The position numbers and the translations under genes were made by a program. DNA of 64,000 bases, from NCBI GenBank assembly GCA_964035795.1, contig OZ038325.1, positions 1,986,473-2,050,472 on the forward strand, read 5' to 3'. Numbering within the stretch: the stretch's first letter is position 1; every line of letters starts with the position of its first letter. The notes beneath the pieces are model-generated. The model saw nothing but the letters and a program-made list of their open reading frames with translations. It was not told the DNA's origin and made no database searches. This stretch comes from Pterobdella sp. o SKG-2022 (taxonomy: Eukaryota > Annelida > Clitellata > Hirudinida > Piscicolidae). Positions 25,701-64,000 of this stretch are shown piece by piece.

Positions 25701-25982
25701 TGTTATATCGTTATTTATGTTGTTATATTGTTATTTATGTTATTATATTGTTATTTATGTTGTTATATTGTTATTTATGTTGTTAAATTGTTATTTATGG
25801 TGTTATATTGTTATTTATGGTGTTATATTGTTATTTATGGTGTTATATTGTTATTTATGGTGTTATATTGTTATTTATGGTGTTATATTGTTATTTATGG
25901 TGTTATATTGGTTTTTATGATGTTATATTGTTATTCATATTGTTATATTTTTATTTATATTGTTATATTGTTGTTTATATTG
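25701..25982. repeat. 20-bp minisatellite
   Basis: About 14 copies of TGTTATATTGTTATTTATGG with G/T changes at the end of the unit. Because 20 is not a multiple of three, all three frames stay open by repeat content; this is not a gene. Confidence 0.9.
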
Positions 25983-25999
25983 TTATTCGTGTTTTTATA

Positions 26000-28970
26000 T
26001 TTTATTATGTTACATGACTTTCAGACCATTATAGATAGTGTTATTCAATATAGTAGAAGAAAAACATTTTTTTAACCTTTAGTACGTTATCATCTGGCTG
26101 TAATATAAGAGCTAGTGGTGAAAAACGCCTAAAATTACTATTGCTTAATATTACGCAATAGCAAATGTTATATAACGTTGTTATTTAATGTTTATTGTTA
26201 CGTAATGGAAGACTGCAGATGTTATCAAGATAAATAAAAGACTAGCTTATCAAGACATTAAATAACACCTTGTATTAACTAAAGTTTACTTGGAATTTAT
26301 CATTATATAGAGTTTTATTTTTTTTCAATTTTTTTTTGATTAGAGTGTTTGCTTAAATTTAATCTTTGGGGAGTTTGAAAGTTTTTAGTGACAAATATGA
26401 AAAAATTGTATTGACTTGAGCATTTTTAACTTAAAACTACTGGTAGAAGAGATTTATGCTTTTAAAAATAACTTCCTTAATGATTCTGGCCTTCAAGTTT
26501 TTTCTTCTCATTCATAAAACAATTTTTTTCATCTTTGGTTAATATGATCTTATCTATGCATATAATATATTTATAAAATTATTTTTTTCTTTGAATTAGG
26601 ATTATGATATATAACAATGAAGAATAGAACTGCTTGAAAACACAAGTTTAGAATTGAAAAAAAACCTAAAATATTATGCTCACATCTCTTGTTCACTCAC
26701 ATGCTTTTGAATTGAGTGCACCTGGAATCCTCCCCAACAACCAGAAGAACTTTTCATAAATTTTTTCAAGATGGCTATCACTAAGAGCATATTAGAATAT
26801 TATGATTGCTTGAAAGACACACTTGTAGGTAACAAAAAAATTTTCAATTAAGAAAAAACTGATAATGGTTTTGAATTATTTGTTCATTAATATGCCTTCA
26901 CTACATCTCAAAGCATTCCCAATGTGCAACAGCTTCATTATTAAAGTATTTTCCTTCAAACAATTTTATAACATAACAAAGGTTTTGAGTTTTTCTACAA
27001 AATTGTTTTTAAAGTGTTGAAAAAAGTTATCATTGAAGAATTTTTTCAGTCAACGGAAGTTTCTAGAAATTAGAAGGCATAGCAATAGAAAGAATGTTAT
27101 CTGTTTTAGCTGTGCTATGTATTATTCCTGTGTTGCTTCTTAAGCCACATGAAAGAGAAATTTGTAGTTTTGGTCTATCCAATTTTCTTTATCAGTTATG
27201 TGAACGACATATTCGTTTGCAGAAGTAAGAACGATGAAGGTGAGCTATTAAAGGATCAAACTCTTGAGCAAAACTGAAAATAGAAGAATAGAAAAACTCA
27301 AACTTTCGCTATCAAGAACAGGTGCTTATAACTTCCAAATAGTATGTAAAAAAAAAATTCTGTTTTCAACAACGAAGTAACGAAAATCAAAATTAACCTC
27401 TTCATTGATAGCTACCTCAATAGATTTTCAATGTGCCCGTTCAGGAAGCTTATGAGTCCCAAAGAAAAAATGTTAATCTTTTTTTGGTTGTATGAAGAGC
27501 CAACCTACACGTTTCTTACCCTTCCAGCGTAGGTTCCGTCTAGTTTTTCTTGAGCTTTTTGCTCATGAAATTTTGATGTGAGACCACAAGTTCTCTATAT
27601 TTTTTACTATAATATTTTCTTTGTTACGAGAAAAGTTTTTCCATATGATTTCCACAAAGTTTGCTTTTAGTTTTGCTTTTTTTTTTTTCATAGTATTAAT
27701 AGTTTTAATAATGAGGATTTTGATTGTTTTAAAACAGACAAGATCTGATATCTTCGTCAGCTATGCGTCACTCTAACGGGCAATATTCAAAATAAAATAC
27801 TCTTGCTGCCCTATGCAACAAAATTTGTGTGGAACTTTTCTGGCGTTAAAAATATTAAAAGCCTGATCATTATATATAAATATTCAAATAAAAACACTTT
27901 TAGGAGTTTATTTTATCCCACTAAGCTCTTCGTAAGTTTTACATTAAATTCACGTTACTTGATAATGTAAGTTCATCTTAAGAAAAGCTTCGTGTAATAA
28001 AATAAACTCCTAAAAGTCTTTTCATTTGAATATTTATTTTTGGCTCGAAGAATTAAAACGATCATTCTACTACTTAGCCAAAGTTGTCAGAATTCGACCC
28101 GAGGTTAACAGAAAATTAGGACTTGTCCCACAATTTGTTTTTGTTAACAATTTAGTTTTCAACAAGTGTTTTGAACACCAAAAGAAAAAGTGTTAAATAA
28201 ATTCAACACTACAATTCCTAAAACTTTTGAGGGTGCTAATAGGGGTAAAAGTCTAATTTGTAGGAGAGATTCAGTCTAACTTCCCTTAGCGTAACGATTC
28301 ATAAATAAAAACAAATTAACTACAAAAAATTATGAATAATTTTTTTAAAGAACACATTCATCACTCAAGTGATAATAATCAAGAGGATATATCATAAGCT
28401 TGATAATAATCTACTTGATATAAATATCTTGAACCTTCAATGTGCTCAGACTGACATAAGAATGCAATAAAACAGAAAAAATATATGTAGTTTAGGCAAA
28501 AACGCATTACTTACAAAGAAAAATCAATTGAGCCATAATAAACAGAGAATTTTGGTCAATATTCTACTAATGTTTTAGAATTTTATCCTATATTTTTCTT
28601 TGTGAAATATTTCATTTTTCTTGATTCACTTTGTGAATTCTTGAAGTTTTAGACCAAAAATTTAGAATGAAAAATGTACTGGACATGAAATTCAAAATAA
28701 TACTACTTCCTACTTGAAGTATTTATCACAAATCCTTCAAAATCTCTCAAGCACTAAAATCTTAAAAATCTCATAATCCCTATATACGACCCATCAATCA
28801 CTTTTCATGATCTTTTATATAAACTTATAATCAATAACTCTCCCACTGTTCTTGCTATAACGTTATCCATTTTTTATATCATCTCTACTTACTTATTCTC
28901 TATAACAAACTACTTCTTATGCAACAGCTTTCGAATTTTTATTTGCATTGATTCGAAATTGTGATAAGTT
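26000..28970. other. Non-coding region before the giant gene
   Basis: AT-rich DNA with no recognisable exon on either strand. It contains the hairpin at 27878-28036 and ends at the promoter of the giant secreted-protein gene. Confidence 0.55.
27878..28036. repeat. Long inverted-repeat (fold-back) element
   Basis: The arms AAATATTCAAATAAAAACAC / TTAGGAGTTTATTTTA and their reverse complement end at 28036. The inner part has CTAAGCTCTTCGTAAG and GAAAAGCTTCGTG. The arms differ from those at 10459 and 18882, but the inner core is shared. Confidence 0.8.
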
Positions 28971-29134
28971 TATAAAAAGCCTCAGTTTTCCTCGAAGCTC
29001 AAGTTGGCTGGACAACTCAAACCAGTCGTGCTATAATTGTTTCGAGGTAGGTTTCCTACTTCCCTTTCTTACATATTCATTCAAATTCTAACAATTCTAC
29101 TCTTTATAACTTAACTTTAATTAATTTATTGCAG
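28971..29134 (+). promoter_or_regulatory. TATA promoter and 5'-UTR intron of the giant gene
   Basis: TATAAAAAG at 28971 lies about 30 bp before a probable transcription start near 29000. A donor, GAG|GTAGGT, occurs at 29047. An acceptor, TTATTGCAG, ends at 29134, so the first exon (about 29000-29046) is non-coding. Inferred from sequence signals only. Confidence 0.6.
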
Positions 29135-29198
29135 TTCATTATATCCAAGGCTTTTTAATATATACTGACTACAAGAATTTAATCGGCGGCAAAACACA

Positions 29199-64000
<34,802 letters not shown>

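Noticed and set aside
25521..26075. 184-codon hydrophobic open frame
   Set aside because: It is made of a 20-bp minisatellite without stops in any frame; the Tyr/Cys/Ile pattern follows the repeat.

Overview
This window is a stretch of an AT-rich invertebrate animal genome. It has short spliceosomal introns with GT..AG ends, many CA, GAT and TTA microsatellites, and metazoan protein families (Vav, and VWD/C8/TIL/LDLa extracellular modules). I cannot place it to phylum. All exon models below were built by hand: I kept the reading frame across every junction, but no database search or transcript evidence was used.

Layout. 1-786: upstream sequence with one weak minus-strand exon candidate. 787-11016 (+): a 24-exon Vav-type Rho/Rac exchange factor of about 840 aa, ordered CH, acidic, DH, PH, C1, SH3, proline/serine-rich, SH2. 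11017-12934: intergenic. 12935-14651 (-): a five-exon Maf/HAM1-like nucleotide pyrophosphatase (226 aa). 14914-15986 (-): RNA polymerase subunit RPB6 (133 aa, five exons). 16269-18123 (+): pyrroline-5-carboxylate reductase (291 aa, eight exons), divergent from RPB6 across 282 bp. 18124-28970: about 11 kb with no recognisable gene, made of microsatellites, minisatellites and fold-back elements.

28971-64000 (+): one huge gene with a TATA box, a non-coding first exon and a signal peptide, still open at the window's right end. Its N-terminal half looks like SCO-spondin or other gel-forming/matrix proteins: a Cys-rich start, an EGF-like and a TB-like segment, three VWD-C8-TIL assemblies, an extra TIL and three LDLa modules. 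It then changes to a two-cysteine module of about 130 aa that I do not recognise. Five diverged single copies (42.4-46.2 kb) are followed by twelve nearly identical genomic units of about 1.5 kb (46.3 kb to the end). Each unit has three exons and encodes two modules plus a Thr-rich linker that itself contains a 21-bp minisatellite (heptapeptide TQKAGAT, 1 to 9 copies). The visible protein already exceeds 6,700 residues.

The most unusual features are this array, the loss of zinc site 1 in the Vav C1 domain, a family of fold-back elements with a GAAGCTTTTCGT-like core (including a perfect 97-bp palindrome inside an SH2 intron), and the repeated use of CA repeats as the run-up to 3' splice sites in three different genes. 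The genes do not form one pathway; only the RPB6/Maf/PYCR cluster is tight enough to suggest shared regulation.
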